Assembly: GCA_004352715.1 (NCBI GenBank)
Contig: SCFE01000039.1
Location: 430,796 to 494,795 of the forward strand
Direction of reading: 5' to 3'
DNA: 64,000 nucleotides
DNA from: Hofstenia miamia
Lineage: Eukaryota; Xenacoelomorpha; Acoela
Notes under the pieces: generated by a model
Database searches by the model: none
What the model was told of the DNA's origin: nothing
The model's input: the letters and a program-made list of their open reading frames with translations, nothing else
Position numbers and translations under genes: made by a program
In this document: in pieces, positions 12,800 to 24,169 of the stretch
How the letters are laid out: every line of letters begins with the position of its first letter
Numbering within the stretch: the stretch's first letter is position 1

Positions 12800-13510
12800 T
12801 CATTGATGTTAATTCAGCATATTTTAAATTCAGTGTTGTTGTCTATCTTCGTCTCTTTGATGTCTGCTGTTGCTCTCTTCAGGTTTTGAAAAAGTAAAAG
12901 TCTATTTTTGTCTAGCATGTATTCATTGTTTGGTAGTGTTTGTGTTATCTTGTGGGGGCGGACCATACTGTTTTCAACTTCCGGACTTAGTTGGTGTCTA
13001 CAAGTTTAATCAGTGTGAACATGTATACCTTATTGCCTACTTTGTGTGAGTGACCATAAATTTTTTTATTATAATTGCGTTGTTGTCTCACTGCCAACTT
13101 CTTTATATTATGACACATTGTTTCATGAATTCCTGTGATCTGGTTTCTTAATTGTTGTATGTATGCGTTATCCAATTTCCCGCTGTAATTGGTATACTGC
13201 ATCAAGAGCAGGGTTGCTGCCTCTCTTCCAAACATGGCTTTGAATGGTGATACTCCAGTCATTGACTTTCCTGATGGCTGTTGTTATGAACCATGCATTG
13301 AACGTTTTCTCTGTCTGTGTTATTCCCAAGTGACCCTTCTCATGGATTTTCTGTATCAATTCCCTCTTGAAGTAATCGGGTATCGCGATTCAGTTATTTC
13401 TGGCTTAGACATATAGCAGTCCCTTCTTGTTGATCTTCCACTTGTAATGTTCATAATATCCTGCTGTTATTTTAGATAATGTAGTTCTTTAATCTTTTTT
13501 ATAATCTCAC
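12800..13510 (-). pseudogene. Copy A: integrase with catalytic-core deletion
   Basis: The N-terminal zinc-binding part (HEKGHLGITQTEKTFNAWF, 13359-13290) is joined by NDWSITIQ directly to the C-terminal part that starts at TGVSPFKAMFGREAAT (13262). Relative to copy B about 530 bp is missing, including all three DDE residues. The C-terminal part keeps KLAVRQQRNYNKKIYG and the IKLVDTN block. This copy cannot make an active integrase. Confidence 0.85.
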
Positions 13511-15499
13511 CTAGGACTATATCATCTTTTTGTTTGTCCACTATCTCTTGTTCTGTTATTTCCTCTCTTATAAGTATCAGTAGTACTGCTTGACCTTTTT
13601 TATCCATATTTATCTCTGGTAGTTCTTCATATTCAGTGTGAGGCAGGAACTGAAATTGCTTCTTTTCTCCATCTGTTTTTGCTGCGTCTCTTTGGTACTC
13701 TGGGAGTGATGTCCAGAAGTCCGTGTTGTTGTGTAATGTGCCTTTTCTGTGTTCAATCGTAAATGTGAATTCGTTTAGGTACTCAATCCACTGGGACACT
13801 ATTCCGGATTCATCTCCCAAGAACTTATTCAGCCAGGCCAGACCGCTGTTGTCTGTTTGTACTCTAAACTCTCTCCCTATGAGGAAATGTCGAAATTTCT
13901 TGATGCTTTCAATCAGTGTGAGCATTTCTACTTTGGTGGAGCCATAGTTCTCTTTGCTAGCCCTTAGCTTGCGGCTGAAAAACTGAATTGGTACTTCTTT
14001 CCTGTTTCTTATTTGTCCCAATGTTGCTCCAATTGCCACCTTAATTGCGTCGCAATCTAGTATGAATTTCTCATTGTAATCTGGTGTGTTGAGGGAAGGT
14101 AATTTCGCGAGTTCTTCTTTGATGTTATCGAGTTCCTCTTGTTCTTGCCACATCCATACAAATGGAACTGCCTTCCTCATCAATCAGGTCATCTTCGCCG
14201 TTTTTCCAGCTATATTTGGAATAAAGGTTCTGTAATAATAGAAGAATCCCATGATTCTCTGTATATCTTTTTTATTATTTGGTTTTTCTATTTTCCGGAT
14301 CATCTCTCTGGCATTGTCCTTCATGCATATCCTACCTTTCTCTATCATCCTTCCAAGGAACACTATCTTTTCTTTCAGGATATCACACTTATTTCCGTTG
14401 ATTCAGAGTCCCGCGTTTTCTAAAATTATTAGTGTCCTCTCCAATTTTTTCAGGTGTTCTTGGACTGTATTGCTTGTGACTATGATGTCATCTATATAGG
14501 CATCGACTCCCTCTTACATTCTATGTGTCTTGTTTTTAAGTACCTTCATTATGTATCTCTGAAACATTGCTGGTGCATTGCAAAGTCCGAACGCCATATA
14601 TATCCTGTATGGGGTTATGAATGCTGTGTTCTCAATGTCCTCTTACTCCATCTTCACTTGCCAGTAGGCCTTACATAAATCCAAAGTTGTAAAATATTTA
14701 TGTTTACTGGCTTCATAGAGCATGTCCTCTACTCACAGTAAGAGGTATGAATCCTTCTTTGTCACCTCATTGAGTTTACAGAAATCAATGCATAGTTGGT
14801 ACTTGTTTCCCTGCTTTACGAACATGGTTGGTGCTGCGTACTGGCTCTCTCTCGGCCAGATGATTTTATTGTCAATTAGTTCTTCTAGTATCTGATTGTA
14901 TTCTTCCTTCAACTGCTCAGGTACTCTTCTGACTGGTAATTTGATCAGTTTGTCCATTGTTGTGACGATTTTGTGTTTTTCGCCTACTGCCTGACCAACA
15001 CTTATCTCTCCATAGTTGAATATACATTTATGCTTCTCTAGTAGTGTCCTTTGTTGCATGATGTCTTGTTCTTCTAGATGTTGATAATCCTCATAATTTA
15101 TTTTGGGTATCCTGTGTGTATCTTCCTCTTCTGCATTTGTCCCAATGCCCTTGAGTCAGCCTTTGGGAGTACTCACAACTTTGATGGTTTGTATATTCTT
15201 ATATGGGATCTTTTCAGATTCACGTTCTGGTTCATAGCATTGAGAATTGGTACCCTTCCTTTCCCGTGTTTTATAGTATAAATGCTAGACGGCATTGAAA
15301 CTCATTTGGTGTTAATGCCTTTATTATCATATAGCATTATATCAGCTGTGATATTGTCTTCTGTCTCGATTGTGTGCATTTTCCACTGATGTGGCTGTAG
15401 ATGAATGTCTTCTTGCAATTGAAATGTAATTGTTCTTTGTTTTTCCTGTTCCTCTTTGATTTCCATCTCCTCTTCTTTTACTTTTATTATTTTGCTCAT
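13467..15499 (-). pseudogene. Copy A: Gypsy-type reverse transcriptase and RNase H
   Basis: Minus-strand pol in the order RT then RNase H. RT starts near 15059 (LPVRRVPEQLKEEY, KQGNKYQLCIDFCKLN); its YIDD region is at about 14500. RNase H is at 14090-13700 (FILDCDA, FFSRKLRASKENYGSTKVEML, FRVQTDNSGLAWL), ending with the linker to integrase near 13480. In-frame stops at 14733-14735 (TGA), 14643-14645 (TAA) and 14514-14516 (TAA) are shared with copy B; TGA at 14403-14405 and 14184-14186 are private and stand where B has CAG and CGA. About 150 bp of the pro-RT linker present in B is missing. Confidence 0.9.
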
Positions 15500-15866
15500 C
15501 TAGTTAATGACACAACTGTTTTTTGTCAGAAAATCATTTCCTAATATGACTTTGTATGGTAATGCATTGTTATGTGTATTCACCACCACTAAGGGTTGTT
15601 TGAATGTTGTGTTCGCAATTCTCATTTGTGCAACATTTATTATTCTTTTCATGTTGATATAATCCCCTGAAGCATTAATTAATCTCTTGTTACAATTCTT
15701 CATGTCTTCTTGTTGGAAACCCAGTTTCATAGTGCATTCATCAGTAATTATAGATGTTGCTGCTCCAGTATCAATTGTCGCTTTTGTCATCACTCCTTTA
15801 ATGGCTATTGTTATCATATTCATCATGTCGAGGTTTGTTAGGATCATTATTGCTGCACGGTTGTTA
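15500..15866 (-). CDS. Copy A: aspartic protease domain
   Basis: Retroviral-type aspartic protease of the Gypsy polyprotein. The active-site motif DTGAATS is at about 15770 and the flap-distal ILGNDFL block near 15540. The domain is open over its whole length (115 residues from the first Met), the usual size. Its frame is -1 relative to gag, with a short overlap near the gag stop at 15883, so expression by -1 frameshifting is the likely original design. It would cut the Gag-Pol precursor in the particle. Confidence 0.85.
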
Positions 15867-15882
15867 TGAGTCGGCGCTCTAC

Positions 15883-17487
15883 TTAGTTTTCTGACTCCTT
15901 GTCAGTTGGTACTGCTTCTTTGATTTCGTCTTCTGTCAGTAATACGTCCTCTTCATTATAGTATGCTTCCTCGTCACGAATGACATTTATTTGCTTTGGG
16001 CAATCCGGTTTTTTGTGTCCTTTCTGTCCGCAGCCATAGCATTTAACATCTTTCTCTTTTACTTTCCTCATCTTGCCATCCTTTCACTTTACTTTTATTA
16101 TTTTTCCTTGTTTTGCTTCAGAGTAGGTTTTATTGAGGGTGCGTGACTTGAAGTTGCTTTTCCATGTTGGTGCATCGTTCTCAATAGTGGCTTGTATATT
16201 CACAGCCTTCCTGATCATTCTTTCCAATTTGTCATCAACATCACATTTAATCTCAAACTGTGTTTTGATGCTTTCAGGCATCCCCTTGCAGATATGTGAG
16301 AATAAGTCGTATTTTGAATAACTGTTTCCTCTAGAGCTAAGCATCAAAAGCCATTCGACTTGTTGCATATAATTCCAGATGTCATCAGTTTTTCTCATTT
16401 TCATTGCATTCAAGATAATTTGATACTGGTTCTTGAAGCTTTCATTTTCATAGTAATTAATGAAATCTCCAATTAGCAATTGATAGTCTCTTTTGGTCTC
16501 TGCGTCCAATAGCAGATAGTGTTGGGATGCTGCTCCAGTTAGGTATAGTGGGAGTCTCACTGCTGCTGCCTGTTGGCTCACTTTCTGTTCCGCCATTGTC
16601 AGTTCAAACATCTGCAGCCACTCAGCAAATGTAGGATTGTAGCCATCTACTTTCCCATTGAATTTGGGTAGTGTTGCTTTGCATGGTATCGTGTCATTGG
16701 CTGTTAATTGCGGTAGAATCAAATTCTCATATTTCGGCTTTTTGTGATTTGTTTGCATGTCCTCTTCTTGCAGTTGTGTGGTCACTGCTTTCTTGATTTC
16801 ATTTATTATTTTTTGTTTTTCTAGGTCATAATATGTTACTGATTCTTTGGTTGGCATGTGTGGTGCGTGTAACTTGCTCTCCTCTCTAGCCTCTTTCTCT
16901 TTTCTGGCATATTGCATGTTTTTTTGAGATTGCATGTCATTTCTATTCTCTTCTTCTGTTAAGTTTAGCAGTCTCAATTTTTCTTTGAGTTGTTCCAATT
17001 CTCCTTCCTGTAGGTCGTTTTCCTCAATTATTTGTCTGTTTGTTCTCTCTAGTTCTTGATTTTTCTCTTGCCATTGCTGGTTTTCTTCTAGAAACCTTTT
17101 GTTGGACTCTGACAGTTGGTGAGTAAGGATTTTAATTTCATTTTGAAATAACTGATTTTGTTCTTCTAATCACATTTCCATGTTCACTCTGATTTCACTC
17201 AATATTGATTCGTTTTGTCATTCCATTTCTTTGACCTTCTCAGTCAATTGTTCTACTTGTTGTCTTAGGATTTCCTCACTCTCTTGGCTCTTTTTTAACA
17301 ACACCATTATATCTAGTGGGTTTGTGTCTATGGGGTTCGTCTCTGGGGGTGAACTAAAGGATTGTAGTTCTGTGTCTGTGGCATCTGTTGCTGAATTCTC
17401 ACCAAAGTACGGTGATGATCAAATTGTTCTGGGAGTTACTGCTTTCATTGCAGTTTTCTTGGCGCATCCTTTTCTGGTTTTTGTCAT
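15883..17487 (-). pseudogene. Copy A: Gag polyprotein
   Basis: Start chosen at 17487 (MTKTRKGCAKK), the first Met in the gag frame after the primer-binding site. Order: acidic/serine-proline stretch, coiled coil rich in E, Q, K (about 17290-16940), the retrotransposon gag domain (16600-16130; PKFNGKVDGYNPTFAEWLQMF, then ...LSSRGNSYSKYDLFSHICKG), a basic stretch, and one CCHC zinc knuckle CYGCGQKGHKKPDC (C-x2-C-x4-H-x4-C) at about 16045. Few in-frame stops; one TGA at about 16085 lies between K and K where an Arg would fit. Gag forms the particle and binds RNA. Confidence 0.85.
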
Positions 17488-17697
17488 ATTTTCTTCTGGT
17501 TTGTAGTGGCTTTCCCATCTCTAGGTTGCAATTCCAGGATCTCAGTGAAGTGCATTTGTTCAGTCTGGGGTATCTCTCTTCATTTAATTGTTAGTTGGTT
17601 TGTGTAACAACTTGCTGCTTTTGTTCACTTATAGCTTATACTGTCGTTTTGTGGGTGGTTTAACTGAATGTTTCTTCTGTAGATTTGCTGTTCTTGG

Positions 17698-17712
17698 CTG
17701 TCATGGTCGCCA
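17698..17712 (-). promoter_or_regulatory. Primer-binding site (tRNA-Arg-like) of copy A
   Basis: TGGCGACCATGACAG on the minus strand, directly abutting the LTR end with no spacer. It resembles the tRNA-Arg-type primer-binding site of the 412/mdg1 Gypsy group. It fixes the 5' LTR/internal boundary and the orientation of copy A. Confidence 0.75.
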
Positions 17713-17794
17713 TGTAATATCCTCTACCAGGCATTATCACTGTTTATCTACTGTTACTTTATAACATTAGCTGTGTTGTTGTGGGTAAGGATTT
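17713..17794 (-). repeat. 5' LTR end of copy A
   Basis: The last 82 bp of the LTR, ending ...GAGGATATTACA. It matches 29308-29389, the end of the 3' LTR of copy B/B2, with a few differences. The rest is in the following gap. Confidence 0.85.
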
Positions 17795-18794
17795 NNNNNN
17801 NNNNNNNNNNNNNNNNNNNNNNNNNNNNNNNNNNNNNNNNNNNNNNNNNNNNNNNNNNNNNNNNNNNNNNNNNNNNNNNNNNNNNNNNNNNNNNNNNNNN
17901 NNNNNNNNNNNNNNNNNNNNNNNNNNNNNNNNNNNNNNNNNNNNNNNNNNNNNNNNNNNNNNNNNNNNNNNNNNNNNNNNNNNNNNNNNNNNNNNNNNNN
18001 NNNNNNNNNNNNNNNNNNNNNNNNNNNNNNNNNNNNNNNNNNNNNNNNNNNNNNNNNNNNNNNNNNNNNNNNNNNNNNNNNNNNNNNNNNNNNNNNNNNN
18101 NNNNNNNNNNNNNNNNNNNNNNNNNNNNNNNNNNNNNNNNNNNNNNNNNNNNNNNNNNNNNNNNNNNNNNNNNNNNNNNNNNNNNNNNNNNNNNNNNNNN
18201 NNNNNNNNNNNNNNNNNNNNNNNNNNNNNNNNNNNNNNNNNNNNNNNNNNNNNNNNNNNNNNNNNNNNNNNNNNNNNNNNNNNNNNNNNNNNNNNNNNNN
18301 NNNNNNNNNNNNNNNNNNNNNNNNNNNNNNNNNNNNNNNNNNNNNNNNNNNNNNNNNNNNNNNNNNNNNNNNNNNNNNNNNNNNNNNNNNNNNNNNNNNN
18401 NNNNNNNNNNNNNNNNNNNNNNNNNNNNNNNNNNNNNNNNNNNNNNNNNNNNNNNNNNNNNNNNNNNNNNNNNNNNNNNNNNNNNNNNNNNNNNNNNNNN
18501 NNNNNNNNNNNNNNNNNNNNNNNNNNNNNNNNNNNNNNNNNNNNNNNNNNNNNNNNNNNNNNNNNNNNNNNNNNNNNNNNNNNNNNNNNNNNNNNNNNNN
18601 NNNNNNNNNNNNNNNNNNNNNNNNNNNNNNNNNNNNNNNNNNNNNNNNNNNNNNNNNNNNNNNNNNNNNNNNNNNNNNNNNNNNNNNNNNNNNNNNNNNN
18701 NNNNNNNNNNNNNNNNNNNNNNNNNNNNNNNNNNNNNNNNNNNNNNNNNNNNNNNNNNNNNNNNNNNNNNNNNNNNNNNNNNNNNNNNNNNNNN
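17795..18794. other. Assembly gap, 1000 N
   Basis: Separates two head-to-head copies of the same element (A minus, B plus). It must hide the rest of the A LTR, and the LTR, gag and protease of B if B was complete. Confidence 0.99.
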
Positions 18795-21700
18795 AAGACA
18801 ATATCACAGCTGATATAATGCTATATGATAATAAAGGCATTAACACCAAATGAGTTTCAATGCCGTCTAGCATTTATACTATAAAACACGGGAAAGGAAG
18901 GGTACCAATTCTCAATGCTATGAACCAGAACGTGAATCTGAAAAGATCCCATATAAGAATATACAGAAAATACATTAGAACCAACATCAGACTCATCTGG
19001 AAGGCAATGGAAGACAACGATGGAGCAAGTAATTTGCATGGTTGATTCAAGGACTTGCAAAGGAAAGCGGATAGTACTCCACATGGCCAACTCAAGGGCG
19101 AGTGGACAAACACCATCAAAGTTGTGAGTACTCCCAAAGGCTGACTCAAGGGCATTGGGACAAATGCAGAAGAGGAAGATACACACAGGATACCCAAAAT
19201 AAATTATGAGGATTATCAACATCTAGAAGAACAAGACATCATGCAACAAAGGACACTACTAGAGAAGCATAAATGTATATTCAACTATGGAGAGATAAGT
19301 GTTGGTCAGGCAGTAGGCGAAAAACACAAAATCGTCACAACAATGGACAAACTGATCAAATTACCAGTCAGAAGAGTACCTGAGCAGTTGAAGGAAGAAT
19401 ACAATCAGATACTAGAAGAACTAATTGACAATAAAATCATCTGGCCGAGAGAGAGCCAGTACGCAGCACCAACCATGTTCGTAAAGCAGGGAAACAAGTA
19501 CCAACTATGCATTGATTTCTGTAAACTCAATGAGGTGACAAAGAAGGATTCATACCCCTTACTGTGAGTAGAGGACATGCTCTATGAAGCCAGTAAACAT
19601 AAATATTTTACAACTTTGGATTTATGTAAGGCCTACTGGCAAGTGAAGATGGAGTAAGAGGACATTGAGAACACAGAATTCATAACCCCATACAGGATAT
19701 ATATGGCGTTCGGACTTTGCAATGCACCAGCAATGTTTCAGAGATACATAACAAAGGTACTTAAAAACAAGACACATAGAATGTAAGAGGGAGTCGATGC
19801 CTATATAGATGACATCATAGTCACAAGCAATACAGTCCAAGAACACCTGAAAAAATTGGAGAGGACACTAATAATTTTAGAAAACGCGGGACTCCAGATC
19901 AACGGAAATAAATGTGATATCCTGAAAGAAAAGATAGTGTTCGTTGGAAGGATGATAGAGAAAGGTAGGATATGCATGAAGGACAATGCCAGAGAGATGA
20001 TCCGGAAAATAGAAAAACCAAATAATAAAAAAGATATACAGAGAATCATGGGAGTCTTCAATTATTATGGAACCTTTATTCCAAATATAGCTGGAAAAAC
20101 GGCAAAGATGACCCGAATGATGAGGAAGGCAGTTCCATTTGTATGGACGTGGCAAGAACAAGAGGAACTTGATAACATCAAAGAAGAACTCGCGAAATTA
20201 CCTTCCCTCAACACACCAAATTACAATGAGAAATTCATACTAGATTGCGATGCAAGTAAGGTGGCAATTGGAGCAACATTGGGACAAATAAGAAACAGGA
20301 AAGAAGTACCCATTCAGTTCTTCAGCCGCAAGCTAAGGGCTAGCAAAGAGAACTACAGCTCCACCAAAGTAGAAATGCTCACCGCACTGATTGAAAGCAT
20401 CAAGAAATTTCGCCATTTCCTCATAGGAAGGGAGTTTAGAGTATGAACAAATAACAGCAGTCTGGCCTGGCTCAAGAAGTTTTCGGGAGATAAGTCTGGA
20501 ATAGTGTCCCAGTGGATTGAGTACCTAAACGAATTCACATTTATGATTGAACACAGAAAATGTACATTACACAACAACACGGATTTCTGGACATCACTCC
20601 CAGAGTACCAAAGAGATGCAACAAAAACAGATGGAGAGAAGAAGCAATTTCAGTTCCTGTCACACACTGAATACAAAGAACTACCAGAGATAAATGTGGA
20701 TAAGAAGGGTCAAGCAGTACTACTACTGATACTTATAAGAGAGGAAATAACAGAACAAGAGATAGTGGACAAACAAAAAGACGATATAGTCCTAAGCGAG
20801 ATTATAAAAAAGACAAAAACTGTGAATGATATTATCTTATTAATAACGGCAGGATACTATGAACGTTACAAATGGAAGATCAACAAGAATGGACTACTAT
20901 ACGTCGAAGCCGGAAACAACCGAATCGCGATACCCGATTACTTCAAGAGGGAATTGATATGGAAAATCCATGAGAAGGGTCACTTAGGGATAACACAGAC
21001 GTAGAAAATGTTCAACGCATGGTTCATAACAACAGCTGTCAGGAAAGTTGTGGAAGACATCATTAACAAATGCATGACATGCCTCCTAAACAACAAACAG
21101 CACTTCCTGACACAATGAGCACCATTAGAGAAAATCATCATGACACAACCCAATGAAATAGTTCATATAGATTTGGAGATGCTATCAAAGGATACCGAAG
21201 GTTATCAGTACCTACTAGTAATGGTTGACAACTTTACCAAATATGCAAGAATGGTCCCAATGCAAAACACCACAGCAGAAACCACAGCTGAGCTAGTCTT
21301 AAAAGAATGGATACTGAGATTGGGACTGATGGAAACGATCATAACAGATAAAGGGCCTCAATTCGAAAGTGGACTTTTCCAAGAGATGGCGAAGCTCCTA
21401 GAAATCGCAAGCAAACAAACAGCCGCCTATCATCCACAGGCCAACGGAGCAGTAGAACAACTTAACCAAACATTAATTAAGCTAATTAGAGTAGCAACAA
21501 CATGAATAGGAGGAAATAGATGGAGAGAGGTTATTGAAATGATCAAATACTATTACAATACCTCGGTACATGCAACAACTGGAGTATCACCATTCAAAGC
21601 TATGTTCGGAAGGGAGGCAGCAACCCCTCTCTCAATGCAGTATACCAATTACAGCGGGAAATTGGACAACGCATACATGCAACAATTAAGAAACCAGATC

Positions 21701-22129
21701 ACAGGAATTCATGTAATGATGTGTCACAATATAAAGAAGTTGGCAGTGAGACAGCAACGTAATTATAATAAAAAAATCTATGGTCACGCACACAAGGTAG
21801 GTGATAAAGTATATGTGTTCACACCTATTAAACTCGTAGACACAAACCAAGTCCAGAAGTTGAAAACAGTATGGTCTGGCCCCCACACAATAACACAAAC
21901 ACTACTGAACAATGAATACATGCTAGACAACAATAGACTTTTACATTTTCAAAACCGGAAGAGAGCAACAGCAGACATTGAAGAAACAAAGATAGATGAC
22001 AATGCTGAATTTAGAATATGCCGAATTAACAGCAATGAAATTATATACAATATGCATGATCTAGATAGCATACATGAAGAAGAATTTGATGATGAGTACA
22101 CAGCGGAGATCAGAAACAATGACCTGAGC
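18795..22129 (+). pseudogene. Copy B: Gypsy-type pol (RT, RNase H, integrase)
   Basis: One reading frame over 3.3 kb with no frameshift but about eleven in-frame stops. RT: LPVRRVPEQ (about 19360), KQGNKYQLCIDFCKLN (19490), FGLCNAPAMFQR (19710), YIDDII catalytic box (19802). RNase H: FILDCDASKVAIGATLGQ (20235), FFSRKLRASKENY. Integrase: HEKGHLG and KCMTC zinc-binding part (20970-21085), DDE core with D in HIDLEML (about 21165), D in ITDKGPQFES (21340) and E in the HPQANGAVEQLNQ block (21430-21470), then a C-terminal tail ending DLS at 22129. Domain order and the NAPxxFQ/YIDD style place it in Ty3/Gypsy. Stops: TGA at about eight sites, TAA at 19655 and 19784, TAG near 21003. Confidence 0.92.
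19043..19155 (+). repeat. RFKG-like coding repeats between protease and RT
   Basis: Three in-frame copies of a short motif whose DNA is YRA-TTC/CTC-AAG-GRC, at 19043 (TGA), 19088 (CAA) and 19142 (TGA), spaced 45 and 54 bp. In the pol frame they read [R]-F/L-K-G/D once TGA/CAA are traced to CGA. Copy A keeps only one because of a deletion. Confidence 0.55.
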
Positions 22130-22842
22130 TGAAGAGTACTGCCTCAGAGGGCAGCAAGAAATAAACCTATATATGACCCTGAAACATGGGATATAAATTT
22201 ATTAACTGCATTTAGGAAATTAGAAGAAAATGATGCACCCGCCAATGAAAAAGAGAGTGCGCAGAGCCCAGCAGCCAGAGGAACTCTCACCAACAAACAG
22301 GAGAAGGAGAGTGTGAAGAAGTCAAACCGGACATTGAATCAAGGGCAGAAGGGATGAGAACAAAGAACTGATGAATAGATGACGTAGAGTGAAATGGCAT
22401 TGTAGTAGTCCTCAAGGCCAATTCAGGGCAGAGAGACCAATGGACAAAAAGCCTCTCCCACCAGGGATCTGCACCACTGATTCAAGGGCATGCAGAGAAC
22501 TGGTGCGCAGCACAACTTTCCCTCCCAAAGTCCACAACGCTGATTCAAGGGTGGTGAGACATGAGGAGTTCCAGGGGAAGGTGTAATTGGTGGAAGAACC
22601 ATGGAGATATGAAAGCAATTCAAGGCTGACATTATCTCATCCAGAACCACAGCTGGTCAAGTGCCAATAGGAGTAACTGTGAGCTGATTCAAGGGCAAAT
22701 CAGTAGAAAATATTAGCACAGATTCACAGCCCTTGGACTGTGAACCAAGCACCAGTACACAACCACTAAGGATGACTCAGCTACACGCCTCCTCAGAAAC
22801 GACTTCAGAAAGAACTGTAAGATCAAAAGAGAGAGAAAACAA
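22130..22842 (+). repeat. Linker between integrase and ORF3 with RFKG-like repeats
   Basis: Continuation of the pol frame past the TGA at 22130-22132 (LPQRAARNKPIYDPETWDIN, KEKESAQSP...), then a cluster of six copies of the same short motif at 22335, 22419, 22478, 22541, 22616 and 22685, spaced about 60-84 bp and almost all multiples of 3 apart. The first codon is TGA in four and CAA in two. Frames at 22389-22586 are accidental readings of this array. Confidence 0.55.
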
Positions 22843-24169
22843 ATGTCGAAGATTGATGGAGAAACCTTACACCCTTACTTTATGGGAACATTGAAGATGC
22901 ACTATAATGCATTCACAAAGCTATCCCTGAAAACAAAAACTCACATATGAAAAGTCACGAGAATCAAAGGGAAGTATCTACCATTTGTGCTCAATGCAAA
23001 CAACAGACCAAAAGTAAATGTCATCATAAGTTATCCGCAAGAAATGAATGAAATGTTAGAAAGGCCATACATGTGCAGTACAGTTCACGTTGTATTTGAT
23101 GATGCATTCACATTGGATACAATGCAAGTGATAATGGCCTACAAAGACAAAATCGCCAAAATACCAGAGATAAACATTGATGAAGAAAATCTCACAATTA
23201 TACATATACTAAAACAAAAAGAATATACAAAGAACCTAGAAAAGAAAATAGATGACACAACAAGAATGGCAAGAGTGCAAAATATCAGATTGGTAATCAT
23301 CACAATATCAATGCAAGAAGACATTCCTGAGCACCTAGAAGATGCATGTCTGTTAGGCGAAAATATCTTCCCATGGGAGAGAACACTGAAAACCACAACA
23401 ATCCCAGAGTTAATACAATTCAATCTACAAATAGATTACTGGGCACAGATCTACAGAATTATGGTAGACCCATGCATTGAGGTCAACCTCTACAGGCAGA
23501 CAAAAACAATAGAATTAGGTAGAGGAAGGTTGGCCAGAAATAAAGATCAATGCACCATCACAGAAGTTTCATAAATCAGTAGAAATGGCATTGACAGAGG
23601 TAAACAGAGCCTACAAATTGAATACAAAAAAGACTTCAAACCGTTACTATTCAAAGAAAAGAACGCACCTGAGATACACTAGTGATATTCACAACAGAAG
23701 ATGTAGAAATAAAACTCCCACCACAAACTAGCAAAAGCAAAGAAATATGAAATAGTGATAGCTCTGATAAACATGCAAACAAAGAATTGGCTACTAAAAG
23801 GTCACACTGGGAAACTAGAGTCACTGAACAGATCAGAGAGGCCAATGCAAACAATGGAAAAGCCACTGAGTAGAACAATAAAGATGTGTATAAGAGACGG
23901 AAGAATATCAGTAATAATAATCACAAATAAGATGGGGATCTGCCCCAGTGAAATCACGATATTCAACAAGCCCATGAGAAAGTATATGTGGGGAGCAACA
24001 TCTGAAACATGGATAAAGCAACTCCAAAACCAACCATGGCTAATGACAAGGAAAATTATCAAAAGGAAACTCACAAGCACATCTGAAATTAGGAAAACAT
24101 TAACACAGAAAAACTTGCAGAGAACCCTCAATCGCGAGATGGAATGCTATGAACAAGATAGTCCATGGT
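22843..24169 (+). pseudogene. Copy B1: ORF3 N-terminal half
   Basis: Start at MSKIDGETLHPYFMG (22843), just after a purine-rich stretch and in a different frame from pol. Blocks: NNRPKVNVIISYPQ, VHVVFDDAFTLDT, NLTIIHILKQKEYTKNLEKK, LLGENIFPWE, LQIDYWAQIYRIMVDPC, then (after a roughly 145-bp deletion relative to B2) EEGWPEIKINAPS, and after a further frameshift KYEIVIALINMQTKNW, KYMWGATSETWIKQLQNQPW and ...ECYEQDS at the gap. A TGA at 22948 stands where B2 has CAA. Nucleotide identity with B2 is only about 83-85% by eye. No recognised domain; mostly charged and polar, no evident signal peptide or membrane anchor. Confidence 0.8.

Noticed and set aside
18795-22132. Variant genetic code with TGA read as glutamine or arginine
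   Set aside because: TGA alternates with CAA at sites best explained by CGA loss; TAA and TAG stops are also present, and D and LINE frames use normal stops.
18795-22132. A-to-I RNA editing rescuing the stops
   Set aside because: Editing would turn TGA into a Trp codon, while sister copies show Gln or Arg at these sites.
22389-22650. Proline/serine-rich open frames on both strands
   Set aside because: They are readings of the RFKG-like repeat array in other frames.
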